Source: Propionibacteriaceae bacterium (GTDB lineage Bacteria; Actinomycetota; Actinomycetes; Propionibacteriales; Propionibacteriaceae). Taken from it: a stretch of DNA of 55,786 nucleotides. The position numbers were made by a program, and so were the translations under genes. This document shows positions 1 through 8,965 of this stretch, piece after piece (the first letter of the stretch is position 1; each line of letters starts with the position of its first letter). The stretch is taken from positions 1-55,786 of the forward strand of contig WREX01000003.1 of the NCBI GenBank assembly GCA_009779115.1, given 5' to 3'. Under the pieces are notes generated by a model. It searched no databases. It worked only from the letters and a program-made list of their open reading frames with translations, and was not told the origin of the DNA.

Positions 1-579
1 CAGGATGTCGCCGCGCGGCTCGTTGGGCTTGGGCTCCAGGCCGATGCGGATGTCGTACCCCTGGGATTTGATGTAACCGGCGACCGTGTCGATGCCTTCG
101 GCGTAGCGGTCGAGCGCGGCCTTGTAGTCCTTGGAAGTGTCGTACTCGGCGCCCTCACGACCACCCCACATGACGAAGGTGGTGGCACCCAACTCAGCCG
201 CCAGGTCGACGTTGCGCAGGACCTTCCTCAGGCCATAACGGCGTACGGCCCTGTCGTTGGAGGTGAAGGCGCCGTCTTTGAAGACCGGATGGGAGAAGGT
301 GTTGGTCGTGACCATCTCGCAGACGATGCCGGTGGAGTCCAAGGCCCGCTTGAAGGACGCGATGATTGTTTCGCGCTCGGCATCGGGGGTGCCAAACGGA
401 ACGAGGTCATCGTCATGGAAGGTGATCCCCCACGCGCCGATCTCAGCTAGTTTGTGCACGATGTAAACCGGGTCCATCATCTGACGCGTGGCAGAACCGA
501 ACTGGTCACCGGCCGGCCAGTTGACGGTCCACATGCCGAAAGAAAAGTGATCGTCGCGAGTGGGTGTTGGGATGGACAT
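1..579 (-). CDS. xylA: xylose isomerase, N-terminal part (truncated by window edge)
   Basis: Minus-strand translation from ATG at 579: [63 protein letters not shown]...; typical actinobacterial XylA N-terminus. Missing from the ORF track because it is open at the edge. Confidence 0.92.
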   Translation of the reverse strand, partial: MSIPTPTRDDHFSFGMWTVNWPAGDQFGSATRQMMDPVYIVHKLAEIGAWGITFHDDDLVPFGTPDAERETIIASFKRALDSTGIVCEMVTTNTFSHPVFKDGAFTSNDRAVRRYGLRKVLRNVDLAAELGATTFVMWGGREGAEYDTSKDYKAALDRYAEGIDTVAGYIKSQGYDIRIGLEPKPNEPRGDIL

Positions 580-626
580 GGGCTGCCTCCTTGGGGCGTG
601 TGTCAGGAGACGTCCTGGTCTCCTAT

Positions 627-646
627 TAGTTCTATGGATAAACATA
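627..646. promoter_or_regulatory. candidate imperfect palindromic operator between xylA and the ROK regulator
   Basis: tagttctatggataaacata; arms match at 6 of 10 positions, AT-rich, about 50 bp upstream of the xylA start. Weak; position-based inference only. Confidence 0.2.
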
Positions 647-1049
647 TTACTCTTGGGGTGAAACTGCAACCTGTATTCACAGCGTGGTCGTGTCGCGAGC
701 GTGAGGTTAGTCATGCAGTCACCACGACCGCGGTCCGATCATAAGTGGGGATCAGGGATTCCCACGCGGAATCACCAATACTAAGATACGTTGTCAGATG
801 TGAAGACCTGTGACACGACCTGCGGAGGTGATGTGATGTCGGTGCCCAATGTCGTACTGCCTACATCGACAAGGGCATGGATGTCCGACCCAGGACACTT
901 CCCCACCAGGGCCGTACAAGCAAGAAGATGTGAGCGAAGAGTGTTCACACCACAGTCGTTCCACCAACAACCTGAGAAAACGTGACAGTATTGATGTCAT
1001 CAATGCACTCAGCGCACACCCCCCCTTGCCACTACCGAAAGACCACGCC

Positions 1050-2348
1050 GTGACAAGACCTCCACGCCACCCACGCCTGGCGTCAACGCAAACAATGGTA
1101 CGAGCCGGGCAGCGATCCTTGCGCGATCACAATCTTTGCCTGGTTTTCTCCCTGATCGCCTCGGCGCCAGCCGAGAGCCCACGCTCACGAGCCGACCTGG
1201 CAGAGATGACAGGCCTGACGAAAGCCACCGTGTCCTCCCTGGTCACTGACTTGCGTACAGCGGGCCTGCTGTCCGAACTCGATCCGGTCACTCCACACCG
1301 AGTGGGCCGCCCGGCGGTGCCGCTGGTGGTCGCCGAGGGCACCGTCGCTTCTCTCGGGATGGAGATCAACGTTGATTTCTTGGGAATCCGGGCCCTGGAC
1401 CTGACAGGCGCCGTGTTGGCGGAATCCTTCGAGACCAGGAATCTGCCCCACACGGAACCTGATGTCGCGTTCTTAGTCCTTGTCAGACAGGTGTACGACG
1501 TGGTGCTACGTCTGATGAACGATTCAGTCCGCCTGATCGGAGCGTGTCTGGCCCTGCCCGGAATCGCCGATCACCCGTACGGTCCCCTGCGCCTCGCGCC
1601 CAACCTGGGCTGGCGGGATGTCGACGTACCCCAGGGAATGGAAACAGCTCTTGATGCCCTGAGCCAGGAGTTGGGCGACGAAGCCAATCCCGGGGTCCTC
1701 AGTGCTGTGCGTTCCCTGCTCACCGACGATCTGCGAGTCGAGAACGAGGCCAATCTCGCCGCCCGTACGGAGATCAACAAGCACCGGGACACATCCTTCA
1801 TCTATGTGTCGGGCGAGATCGGAATTGGCGCGGCCATCGTGGTCGACGGGCACGTCTTCTCCGGACTGCACGGCTGGGCCGGGGAGATCGGGCATCTTGT
1901 CGTCGATCCGCACGGGCCGGTGTGCGCGTGCGGCGCCACGGGTTGCCTGGAGACGTACGCAGGCAAGCGGGCTTTCATGGCTGCTGCGGGGCTGGAGCCC
2001 GATGGCTGCGTTCACCTTCTGGTGGAAGCCTGCCAGCGCGAGGACCCCACCGCCATCGCCGCCATCGAGCAGGTCTCGGAATCTCTTGGTATCGCCCTGG
2101 CCAATTGCATCAACATCGTCGACGTCAACAGGATTGTCCTAGGTGGGAATTTCGCACCCCTGGCGGACCTCCTGCGCCCGGGTCTGATGGTCCAGATCCG
2201 GTCCAGAGTCCTGGCATCTCGCCTGGTCAGTGAAGAGTTTCAGATCTCTGCCTCAACGACCGGGCCACACGCTGGAGCTACCGGTTCCGCGCTGGCCGTG
2301 CTGGACCAGGCTGTGGCGGATCCCACGTCACGGCTGTGGAAGGTGTGA
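1050..2348 (+). CDS. ROK-family transcriptional regulator (XylR-type, N-terminal wHTH + ROK domain)
   Basis: wHTH 'SRADLAEMTGLTKATVSSLVTDL'; ROK motifs 'GEIGIGAAIVVDGHVFSGLHGWAGEIGHL' and 'CACGATGCLETYAGKRA'. GTG 1050 or ATG 1095 is more plausible than the ORF-track start at 849. Confidence 0.9.
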   Translation: MTRPPRHPRLASTQTMVRAGQRSLRDHNLCLVFSLIASAPAESPRSRADLAEMTGLTKATVSSLVTDLRTAGLLSELDPVTPHRVGRPAVPLVVAEGTVASLGMEINVDFLGIRALDLTGAVLAESFETRNLPHTEPDVAFLVLVRQVYDVVLRLMNDSVRLIGACLALPGIADHPYGPLRLAPNLGWRDVDVPQGMETALDALSQELGDEANPGVLSAVRSLLTDDLRVENEANLAARTEINKHRDTSFIYVSGEIGIGAAIVVDGHVFSGLHGWAGEIGHLVVDPHGPVCACGATGCLETYAGKRAFMAAAGLEPDGCVHLLVEACQREDPTAIAAIEQVSESLGIALANCINIVDVNRIVLGGNFAPLADLLRPGLMVQIRSRVLASRLVSEEFQISASTTGPHAGATGSALAVLDQAVADPTSRLWKV

Positions 2349-2420
2349 AGACACCACTCTTTTCACAGCACGCTCACCGACCGGTCATCGAGGATGGGAC
2401 CCTGCACCCATGAGCTTCTC

Positions 2421-3410
2421 TCAGCAAGACACGAATCTCTCAGAATTGGCTGACTCCAGCGCCGCCTCGACGACGCGCAGAGTACGCACTCCCTCGGCCA
2501 TGGTCACAACGGTGGTGGACCGGCCCAGGACTGCGTCCCGGAAGGCTTCGAGTTCGACCCGGAGCGGCTCGCGCTTGGGGAACGCGTACCGGATGACGTC
2601 ACCCTCGGACACACCGCGAAAAGCCGACACAGTGTCCCACTGAGTGGGAACAGTTCCATTGGAATAGTAAAGCAGGTCTGCGGTCAGAGTATCCGCAACA
2701 AACATGCCCCGGTCGCCAGCAACGATCGTGACCCTCTCTTTCATCGGGGACAGCCAGTTGACGACATGGTTGACGATCACGCCGTTGCCGAGTGTTCCGG
2801 TGATCAGCAGCATGTCCTCGTGGGTGTTCCCAGTACGGTAGGCAACCCTCGCGCCGACGGACACGTACGGAGAATGAGCCACCCATGACGTTGAATCGAT
2901 GTCGTGACTGGCCAAGTCCCTTCCCACTCCGACATCGACGATCCGGCCCGGGAAAGGCCCTTGCCGACGGGTGGTGATTTGGAAGATCTCGCCCAGTTGC
3001 CCCTCTGCGATACGTCGGCGCATCTCTTGGAGGGACGCGTTGTACCGCTCAATGTGGCCCACCGCGCCCACGATCCCGGCCGCGTCGAAAGCCTTGGCCA
3101 TGCCTACCCCGGCCTCAACCGAATGGGAGATGGGTTTTTCCACCATGGTGTGGACCCCTGCCGCAGCCAACTTCAGGGCCGCATCCTCGTGATATCGGGT
3201 CGGCACCGCGACGATCGCCAGGTCGATACCATGACGGATCAGATCATCGACATCCGGCAGAATCGGGCAGTCTCCCGCGACGCCGTGCCGGTCCCCCGCG
3301 GGATCCACCACGGCGACCAAATCTACTCCCTCGAGATCTCTGAGGATGCGGGCGTGATGACGCCCCATCATTCCGACTCCGACCAAACCGGCCCTCAGTT
3401 GCGTCATCAT
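2421..3410 (-). CDS. Gfo/Idh/MocA-family oxidoreductase (WbpB/WlbA-like UDP-amino-uronate 3-dehydrogenase candidate)
   Basis: N-terminal Rossmann 'LRAGLVGVGMMGRHHARIL', 'VEKPIS' motif; ATGA overlap with the upstream aminotransferase; operon context. Confidence 0.8.
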   Translation of the reverse strand: MMTQLRAGLVGVGMMGRHHARILRDLEGVDLVAVVDPAGDRHGVAGDCPILPDVDDLIRHGIDLAIVAVPTRYHEDAALKLAAAGVHTMVEKPISHSVEAGVGMAKAFDAAGIVGAVGHIERYNASLQEMRRRIAEGQLGEIFQITTRRQGPFPGRIVDVGVGRDLASHDIDSTSWVAHSPYVSVGARVAYRTGNTHEDMLLITGTLGNGVIVNHVVNWLSPMKERVTIVAGDRGMFVADTLTADLLYYSNGTVPTQWDTVSAFRGVSEGDVIRYAFPKREPLRVELEAFRDAVLGRSTTVVTMAEGVRTLRVVEAALESANSERFVSC

Positions 3411-4504
3411 GCACCAGCCTTCGCCACAGTGTTCACTGCATTCACGATTCTGGCCAGATCGGACTGGCTCAGGGACGGGTGAACGGGCAAAGACATCACT
3501 TCACGCGCGGCCTTGTCTGTTTCGGCCAAGTCACTGTCAGGCGCGTACTGGACCAATGAAGCCAATCGATGGCACGGGATGGGATAGTAGACGCCGCTGC
3601 CCACACCGTATTCTTCCCGCAACGCCTTGACGAAACCATCCCGGTCGTCCAAGACCCGGATGGTGTACTGGTGATACACATGGACCGCTCCAGCGGCGAC
3701 AGTGGGGATGACCACTGATTCCAGGTTTGCGTCGAAGAAAGCCGCATTGGCCTGGCGAGTAGCGGTCCAGGCGTCGACCTTGGTGAGTTGGACTCGCCCG
3801 ATCGCCGCATGGACATCGGTCATCCGGGCATTGAAGCCCACGATTTCGTTGGCGTACTGCTTCTCCATCCCCTGGTTGCGCAAGAGCCGCAGTGTACGAG
3901 CCATATCAGGGCTGTCAACGGAAACCATGCCCCCCTCCCCCGATGTCATGTTCTTGGTCGGGTAGAGGCTAAACATGGCGAAGGTGCCGAAGGTCCCCAC
4001 CTCACGGCCATGCAAAGACGCGCCGTGGGCTTGGGCCGCATCCTCGAACAGTGGAATGGCGTGGCGGTCGGAGATGGCCTGCAACTCATCCATCCGGGCC
4101 GGATGGCCATAAAGGTGAACGGGCATGATCCCACGCGTGGATGAGGTGATCGCCGCTTCGACCTCAACTGGATCCAGGCAGTACGTCTCCGGCTCAATGT
4201 CGACGAACACTGGCTTCGCTCCAGTCAGAGCCACGGCATTTGCAGTGGCGGCGAAGGTGAACGACGGCACGATGACCTCGTCGCCCGGCCCGATACCAGC
4301 AGCGAGAAGACCCAGGTGAAGACCCGATGTGCCCGAATTGACGGCCACAACAGGACGTCCCGAAACGAAGTGGTCGGAGAACTCTTGCTCGAAGGCGGCC
4401 ACCTCAGACCCCTGGGCCAACATCCCACTGGCGAGGACATGGTCCACAGCAGCCCTCTCTTCAGCGCTGATGATCGGTTTTGCGGGGGGAATAAAGTCGT
4501 TCAC
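3407..4504 (-). CDS. DegT/DnrJ/EryC1/StrS aminotransferase (WbpE/WlbC-like)
   Basis: 'PAKPIISAEERAAVDHVLASGMLAQGSEVAAFEQEF', 'FEDAAQAHGA', 'SLYPTKNMTSGEGG' (PLP Lys). GTG start at 4504 overlaps the preceding stop (GTGA). Confidence 0.88.
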   Translation of the reverse strand: MNDFIPPAKPIISAEERAAVDHVLASGMLAQGSEVAAFEQEFSDHFVSGRPVVAVNSGTSGLHLGLLAAGIGPGDEVIVPSFTFAATANAVALTGAKPVFVDIEPETYCLDPVEVEAAITSSTRGIMPVHLYGHPARMDELQAISDRHAIPLFEDAAQAHGASLHGREVGTFGTFAMFSLYPTKNMTSGEGGMVSVDSPDMARTLRLLRNQGMEKQYANEIVGFNARMTDVHAAIGRVQLTKVDAWTATRQANAAFFDANLESVVIPTVAAGAVHVYHQYTIRVLDDRDGFVKALREEYGVGSGVYYPIPCHRLASLVQYAPDSDLAETDKAAREVMSLPVHPSLSQSDLARIVNAVNTVAKAGA

Positions 4505-5109
4505 TGCGTCACCTCTCTGAGGACTCCGTCGGTCTCCACGTACGTTTGCGCCGTCACCGGGCATACCCACTGACTTCCCACAATACCCGGAATCAGGCGC
4601 ACACCAGCTCTGCCGACCCAGCCGATCCGCCGGGCGGGCACACCAGCGACCAACCCATAATCGGGTACATCCTTGACAACAACGGATCCTGCCGCGACGG
4701 TAGCCCAGGCTCCGATGGTCACCGGAGCCACACAGACGGCGCGGGCCCCCACAGAGGCTCCTTCACCGATGGTCACCCCCACCGGTTCCCAGTCGTGGGC
4801 GCTCTTCTGGGTGCCGTCGGGATTGATCGCCCTGGGATAAGTGTCGTTCGTCAAGACGACTGCCGGGCCGATGAACACCCCGTTCGCCAACCGGGCGGGT
4901 TCATAGACCAAGGCATAGTTCTGGACCTTACAGTTGTCACCCAGGATGACGCCCGTGCCGATGTAGGCGCCTCGGCCGATGATGCAGTCCTTCCCCAGTT
5001 GGGCGTCTTCGCGCACCTGGGCGAGGTGCCAGATGGAACAGCCGTGACCGATGACCGCCGATTCGGCGACATCAGCGGAAGCCATGATCCTCACAGTGGG
5101 CTCAGTCAT
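4501..5109 (-). CDS. left-handed beta-helix N-acetyltransferase (WbpD/WlbB-like)
   Basis: Hexapeptide-repeat pattern 'SAVIGHGCSIWHLAQVREDAQLGKDCIIGRGAYIGTGVILGDNCKVQNYALVYEPA'; ATG at 5109 overlaps the preceding stop (ATGA). Confidence 0.88.
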   Translation of the reverse strand: MTEPTVRIMASADVAESAVIGHGCSIWHLAQVREDAQLGKDCIIGRGAYIGTGVILGDNCKVQNYALVYEPARLANGVFIGPAVVLTNDTYPRAINPDGTQKSAHDWEPVGVTIGEGASVGARAVCVAPVTIGAWATVAAGSVVVKDVPDYGLVAGVPARRIGWVGRAGVRLIPGIVGSQWVCPVTAQTYVETDGVLREVTQ

Positions 5110-6419
5110 CGTATTACCCCTCCCGATCCCAGGACGAGACGGGGGGTACCCACCCACGCCTGGGGATCTGTCACGTTGCGCCCGTCAAACAACAGGCGTA
5201 TTCCTGGCAGATCTACCGGAGTGATGCTGCGATAGTCCTGGTGATCGGTCTGGACGATCGCCGCGTCGACGGTCTCGCCGAAGTGGTAGGCCGTCAATCC
5301 CAAGGCACTCAATTCCTCGTCAGAGTACATCGGGTCGTTGACCAGAGCAATCGCGCCGGAATCCCGCAATGCCTCCACCGTGGGAAATACCCCCGAGAAG
5401 GCGGTTTCTTTGACGCCCCCGCGATAAGCGGCTCCGAGGACGGCGACGCGCAAGCCGGTCAGGTCGCCCAGGACCTCGGCCACTCGACCAACGACGCGTG
5501 CGGGCATGGACGCGTTCAACAGTCGTGCCGTACGGACGATCTCGGCGTCGCGGTCGGTGGACAGGTACAGCCTCGGATAGACGGGAATGCAATGCCCGCC
5601 CACGGCAATCCCCGGACGATGAATGTGACTGTACGGCTGAGAGTTGCAAGCATCAATGACCGTATAAGCGTCCACCCCAATCGTGTCGGCGTACAACGCG
5701 AATTCATTCGCCAGCCCGATGTTCACGTCACGGAAAGTGGTCTCCGCCAGCTTCGCCAACTCCGCAGCTTCGGGTGATCCGAGATCCCAGACCCCATTGT
5801 CCCGGGCCAGGTCCGCACGCGGTTCGAACTGGAGAACAGCTTCATAGAAGGCCCTCGCCCGTACTGCCCCTTCCTCGCTCAGAGCCCCGATAAGTTTGGG
5901 ATATCGGCGCAAGTCGGAAAAGACACGCCCGGTCAAAACCCGTTCGGGCGAGAAGACTAGATGGAAGTCGCTGCCCTCATGCAAACCGGATTCCTGCTCA
6001 AGCATCGGCTTCCACCGATTGCGCAAGGTTCCCACAGGAAGAGTCGTTTCGTACGATATCAGCGTCCCCGCGGTGAGGTGTTGTCCCACAGACCTCGTCG
6101 CGGAGTCCATCCAGCCGAAATCAGGCTCCCACGTGGACTCGTCAACGAACAATGGCACAACAACGACCACTGCGTCAGCACCAGGGATCGCTTCAGCATA
6201 ATCAGTGGTAGCCCGCAGTTTTCCAGCCGGTACGAGTACACTCAGCTTGTCTTGGAGATGGGCTTCCCCCGGGAACGGTTCTTTTGCCGCGTTGACAGCC
6301 TCGACCGTGGTGGGGTTGACATCGACTCCGATCACCTCATGACCGCGGTCCGCAAATTGAACAGCTAGTGGGAGACCAATTTTCCCTAATGCCACGACCA
6401 CAATACGCACGTCCAGCAC
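5106..6419 (-). CDS. UDP-N-acetyl-hexosamine 6-dehydrogenase (WbpA/WecC-like)
   Basis: 'VVALGKIGLPLAVQFADRGHEVIGVDVN', 'LVFSPERVLTGRV', catalytic 'GIAVGGHCIPVYP'. GTG 6419 is the likely start; the ORF track extends to 6461. Confidence 0.87.
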   Translation of the reverse strand: MLDVRIVVVALGKIGLPLAVQFADRGHEVIGVDVNPTTVEAVNAAKEPFPGEAHLQDKLSVLVPAGKLRATTDYAEAIPGADAVVVVVPLFVDESTWEPDFGWMDSATRSVGQHLTAGTLISYETTLPVGTLRNRWKPMLEQESGLHEGSDFHLVFSPERVLTGRVFSDLRRYPKLIGALSEEGAVRARAFYEAVLQFEPRADLARDNGVWDLGSPEAAELAKLAETTFRDVNIGLANEFALYADTIGVDAYTVIDACNSQPYSHIHRPGIAVGGHCIPVYPRLYLSTDRDAEIVRTARLLNASMPARVVGRVAEVLGDLTGLRVAVLGAAYRGGVKETAFSGVFPTVEALRDSGAIALVNDPMYSDEELSALGLTAYHFGETVDAAIVQTDHQDYRSITPVDLPGIRLLFDGRNVTDPQAWVGTPRLVLGSGGVIR

Positions 6420-6729
6420 TGTACCATTCAGCACGAATGCGACAAACCCAGATACGTACAATGAGGCCTATACGATGAACGACGCTGTCATGTCAGCTAG
6501 TCAGCACTTCTCCCACTGATTCATTTGAACCATGGGGCGGGATTAGACCATGGCAAGGACTCCTGATTCGTTATTGTCAGACCGCTGCTCCTGATAAAAG
6601 ATAAATAATCAGTCCACTCGGTGCCCCTCCAGCGGATCGTGGTCATTCGCCTAAGGAACCCCTGTCACAATTGAAGACATCATCAGATCGCAACCCGTGT
6701 CGACACAATTACTGCTTTGGATGAAACCT

Positions 6730-6771
6730 CGTTGGGTCGGTTCCCATGGGCAAATGGGAACCGACCCAACG
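6730..6771. terminator. 18-bp perfect inverted repeat with 6-nt loop (candidate terminator)
   Basis: CGTTGGGTCGGTTCCCAT-gggcaa-ATGGGAACCGACCCAACG, just 3' of the protease gene on the minus strand; no strong T-run on either side. Confidence 0.7.
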
Positions 6772-6794
6772 AATTATTCTACGGGATATTCCCC

Positions 6795-8300
6795 CTAGCC
6801 AATAAACTTGAAACCACTCCATCCCTTGAACCCGATCTGTGCTCTGACGCTGTAGGACGTCCCCGTCCCATTGTTCTTCCACCACCACAACGTTCCGTCA
6901 TTCAGGACAGCAATGATGTCAGCGACCCTGTCGCCGTTGAGGTCGGACAACCAAATACTGGTGTACGGTTTCCAACCCACGCCAATCTGCTTCCACGAAC
7001 TGTAGGGAGAAGTAGCGGACTTCGTATTCGTGTACAAACGCAAAGTTCCATCAGGCAGTGCTCCGACGATGTCCGCGTAACCATCGCCCGTGACATCACC
7101 AACGGCAAGATGGGTGAAACTCTGCCACCCCACACCAATCTTTATCTTCGAGCTATACGGGTGAGAGGCGACTCTGGTATTGGGGTACAGAAACAGTTGA
7201 CCATCAGACTGGGCCACGACGATGTCTGCGTATCCATCACCCGTGACATCACCAACCTCAAACTGAGTGAAATGTTGCCACCCAACACCGACCTTGATAC
7301 CAGCACCACTCGCATTCGGATACAACATCAAATCCCCGTTGGATTTGACAGCGAGAATGTCCGCCTTACCGTCACCAGTGACATCACCGACCCCGAACTT
7401 GACGGTGGCCCCCCATCCTGGACTTACCTTAGTGCCAAGATTGAAGGGAGTGAGATTGCCATTGTTCGTGTAGGAATAGAGATAGTCATTCGAATAAATT
7501 CCAACAATATCGGCCAACTGATCACCATTGAGATCACTATTGGAACCAGCCTTGGGCGCCGGAGTGACTTTGTAACCCGTCGCCTGGTACGCCTCATACA
7601 CGTCCTGGTCAACCACAGACCACGAGAGGTATCCATAACCACTCTGGCCCCAGGCTGTGCCCCAAGAGTTTTGGATGCGGAGCCCAGTGCTGTTGTAACC
7701 CACTGCAAGCACCGCATGTGCTCCAAGGACAGAACCCTTGGTGTCCGTGTCAATATATGAACTAGACTTCAGATTCTCAAATCCAGGTCTCACATAGAAA
7801 CTGATGGCAACTGGGCTTCCATTGGCAAGTGCTTGTTTCAGGACACTCTCAGCGATTGATTTAACGCCGCTTTTCCCCTTGAAAAGGGTCTTGTAGCCAG
7901 TCAACTTGAATTGAGCAGCCGCAGTCCGATCACCGGTAGTCGGCTGCGCCTGCCAATTCGTTGATCCATGAGAATAATGGATCACAGTATCATTGCCTTG
8001 CAGTATCGCTTGTTTAACCGCAGCTTCGAGATAGGCACCACCATCACGCGTCGGTTTCCCTTGATTGGTTTGCGAATATGAGTACATTGGTTCGAACCAC
8101 TGCACTGCTTGGTTGGCCTTTTTCGCGTACCATCCCATCATGTCGTGAGCAACCGCCCAACCCGTGCAGGAGCTGATTTGACCCTGATTTCCGACGGGTA
8201 CCGCCCATGACGACAAGTCAACCGATGCAGGTGACCCCGCAACCTTTGAACTTGATACTACCTTTGGTGCTACAGTTGTTGTTGGTACCAGCGCCCCCAT
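6795..8300 (-). CDS. secreted papain-like (C1-family) cysteine peptidase with C-terminal FG-GAP/VCBS repeats; the natural start is probably at 8417 but is separated by an in-frame TGA
   Basis: Catalytic-type motifs 'GNQGQISSCTGWAVAHDM', 'GAHAVLAVGYN', 'IQNSWGTAWGQSGYGYLSW'; repeats 'VGDVTGDGYADIVVAQSDGQLFLYPNT'. Upstream in-frame translation encodes a signal peptide (see findings). Confidence 0.85.
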   Translation of the reverse strand: MGALVPTTTVAPKVVSSSKVAGSPASVDLSSWAVPVGNQGQISSCTGWAVAHDMMGWYAKKANQAVQWFEPMYSYSQTNQGKPTRDGGAYLEAAVKQAILQGNDTVIHYSHGSTNWQAQPTTGDRTAAAQFKLTGYKTLFKGKSGVKSIAESVLKQALANGSPVAISFYVRPGFENLKSSSYIDTDTKGSVLGAHAVLAVGYNSTGLRIQNSWGTAWGQSGYGYLSWSVVDQDVYEAYQATGYKVTPAPKAGSNSDLNGDQLADIVGIYSNDYLYSYTNNGNLTPFNLGTKVSPGWGATVKFGVGDVTGDGKADILAVKSNGDLMLYPNASGAGIKVGVGWQHFTQFEVGDVTGDGYADIVVAQSDGQLFLYPNTRVASHPYSSKIKIGVGWQSFTHLAVGDVTGDGYADIVGALPDGTLRLYTNTKSATSPYSSWKQIGVGWKPYTSIWLSDLNGDRVADIIAVLNDGTLWWWKNNGTGTSYSVRAQIGFKGWSGFKFIG

Positions 8301-8965
8301 ACCGTGTGTCGTAGCACCCTGAGCTGAGGTCGGGCTCAGGACTGCTCCAGCAATGACTAGCCCGAAAACTGCCGCCGCTGCGATGAAGCGCGTGCGAGAC
8401 CTGGATCAAAATGTCATGACATTCACGAATGGTTGGGACGACGCCTCACTGGGAGGTGCTTCGCCCCTCCTCCTTCCAAAAAGGACGTGGCCCGAAGGGA
8501 CCCTTACAGCTTGCGCATACTTGCGTAAGCCACATACAAAAATAAGCTACTCATTTTTTAACTCGCATCACGACTGTCTTGAATGTCGGCTGGTTCACGA
8601 ACTCGATGACTTATGGCAAGTACGGGGACAAGGGTCATAGGGTAAAAACGCTCCACCAGAAAAATACCAGCATGTCAATAAACGGAGCGACTCACTTCCA
8701 CTCCAGGGCAACACCATTCCTCCTACAGGCCAAACTAAGATGAACTTAAGGACACCGACACAAGCATGGAAATCTCGGTCTTGGCGACTCGGACCATGTC
8801 GGGTGTGTTTTTCGCTTGGGATTGGGTTGACAAGGTGGCTTAATATTGCTGTTGTGTGCTTGGTGAGATCCAAATAACCACAACCGATAAAAGTGACCCA
8901 TCTCAAGACGTAGTCCCCCAATGGATAAGTAGATCATTCTGCTGATGCTACGTTGGAGAGATGTG

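Noticed and set aside
580-1049. ORFs 454-744 and 791-1003 in the xylA/ROK intergenic region and the 849 start of the ROK ORF
   Set aside because: The extra N-terminal residues do not resemble ROK regulators; divergent promoter region is the simpler reading.
6717-7760. 347-aa plus-strand ORF opposite the protease gene
   Set aside because: Fully antisense to an ORF with clear catalytic and FG-GAP motifs; composition follows the repeats on the other strand.
8418-8965. Small ORFs (8595-8921 and 8746-9000 on minus; 8353-8640 on plus) in the gap between the FemAB-like gene and the protease
   Set aside because: No RBS/start logic or recognisable motif; treated as intergenic and regulatory space.
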